Below are positions 5,375 through 5,688 of a stretch of DNA of 5,688 nucleotides, piece by piece; positions within the stretch are counted from its first letter, which is position 1, and every line of letters begins with the position of its first letter. The DNA comes from an uncultured Eubacteriaceae bacterium. GTDB lineage: Bacteria > Bacillota > Clostridia > Lachnospirales > CAG-274. The position numbers and the translations under genes were made by a program. Under the pieces are notes generated by a model. It saw nothing but the letters and a program-made list of their open reading frames with translations. It did not search any database and was not told the origin of the DNA. The stretch is from the NCBI GenBank assembly GCA_947565475.1, contig CANOGI010000152.1:1-5688 (forward strand), read 5' to 3'.

Positions 5375-5688
5375 ATGGAAGTGGATATAGCAGATAATTT
5401 AATGTTAAAATTTTTGCGAAAATTCGATGAAAATCCTTTTTTAATAAAAACAAAGGGAAAAGAACACCTAATTGGCGCTGGCGAACCTATCTTTACAGTA
5501 GAATTTAAAAAACCGCTCTCCCTTTCCGAATTGACAAATAGTACGTCGCTCGCGTTAGGCGAAGCCTATATGAAAGGAGATTTAATAATCGAGGGAGACT
5601 TATACAAAGCTCTTGACAGTTTTCTCGGACAAAGGGAAAAATTCTCAACAAATACAAGTTTATTAAAAAAACTTTTGTTCACATCAAC
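5375..5688 (+). CDS. cfa: Cyclopropane-fatty-acyl-phospholipid synthase family protein, N-terminal part (runs off window)
   Basis: Only the first 104 codons are visible and the frame is open to the window edge. The N-terminus shows DENPFLIKTKGKEHLIGAGE, FTVEFKKPLSLSEL, then SLALGEAYMKGDLIIEGDLY. The AL.EAYM.GD..IEGDLY pattern is the signature I know from the N-terminal region of clostridial Cfa-like SAM-dependent enzymes, which add a methylene bridge to unsaturated acyl chains of membrane phospholipids. The methyltransferase domain itself lies outside the window, so catalytic residues cannot be checked. ATG at 5375 is the first possible start, because an in-frame stop lies at 5363-5365. A purine-rich AAAGGAAG (5365-5372) sits unusually close, about 3-4 nt. 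GTG at 5381 has better spacing and is a real alternative. The gene diverges from the hyd operon. A related SAM-dependent methyltransferase sharing this N-terminal domain is possible. Confidence 0.85.
   Translation, partial: MEVDIADNLMLKFLRKFDENPFLIKTKGKEHLIGAGEPIFTVEFKKPLSLSELTNSTSLALGEAYMKGDLIIEGDLYKALDSFLGQREKFSTNTSLLKKLLFTS

Noticed and set aside
5362..5397. Eleven-codon open frame starting at the ATG at 5362, overlapping the cfa-like start
   Set aside because: It has no binding site of its own, and its codons coincide with the Shine-Dalgarno of the cfa-like gene. A chance upstream frame is the simplest explanation.

Overview
The window looks like a piece of chromosome from an anaerobic, hydrogen-metabolising member of the Clostridia (Bacillota). 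I infer this from three things: an AT-rich sequence with very AT-rich intergenic DNA, strong AGGAGG-type ribosome binding sites, and a trimeric [FeFe] hydrogenase next to a clostridial-type cyclopropane-fatty-acid synthase. The species cannot be named from the sequence.

Layout. Positions 1-223 are non-coding and hold a short 5-bp microsatellite and a long stem-loop (114-148) downstream of the hydrogenase operon. Positions 224-4276, all on the minus strand, are a tight three-gene operon transcribed right to left: hydC (NuoE-like), hydB (NuoF-like) and hydA (the H-cluster catalytic subunit). The genes are 1 nt apart (hydC/hydB) or overlap by 1 nt (hydB/hydA, TAATG), and the binding sites for hydB and hydA lie inside the end of the preceding gene. 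Positions 4277-5374 are about 1.1 kb of AT-rich DNA with no convincing gene. This stretch contains several inverted repeats and a GC-richer island at about 5095-5180 that can fold into three consecutive hairpins. At 5375 a plus-strand gene begins and runs off the right edge. Its 104 visible residues match the N-terminal region of clostridial cyclopropane-fatty-acyl-phospholipid synthase.

How the genes work together. HydC, HydB and HydA carry every cofactor motif expected of a group A3 electron-bifurcating (or confurcating) hydrogenase of the HydABC type: the H-cluster and ferredoxin-like clusters in HydA, the FMN/NAD(H) module and several Fe-S clusters in HydB, and a [2Fe-2S] cluster in HydC. 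The likely reaction is reversible coupling of H2 to NAD+ and ferredoxin: 2 H2 + NAD+ + 2 Fd(ox) <-> NADH + 2 Fd(red) + 3 H+. The H-cluster maturases HydE, HydF and HydG are not in the window. The divergent cfa-like gene concerns membrane lipid modification and has no obvious functional link to the hydrogenase.

I did not find a convincing new biological system. The genes are well-known families. The least explained parts are the structured island near 5095-5180, the nested inverted repeats at 4842-4953, and a 10-bp motif shared by the two ends of the hyd operon.
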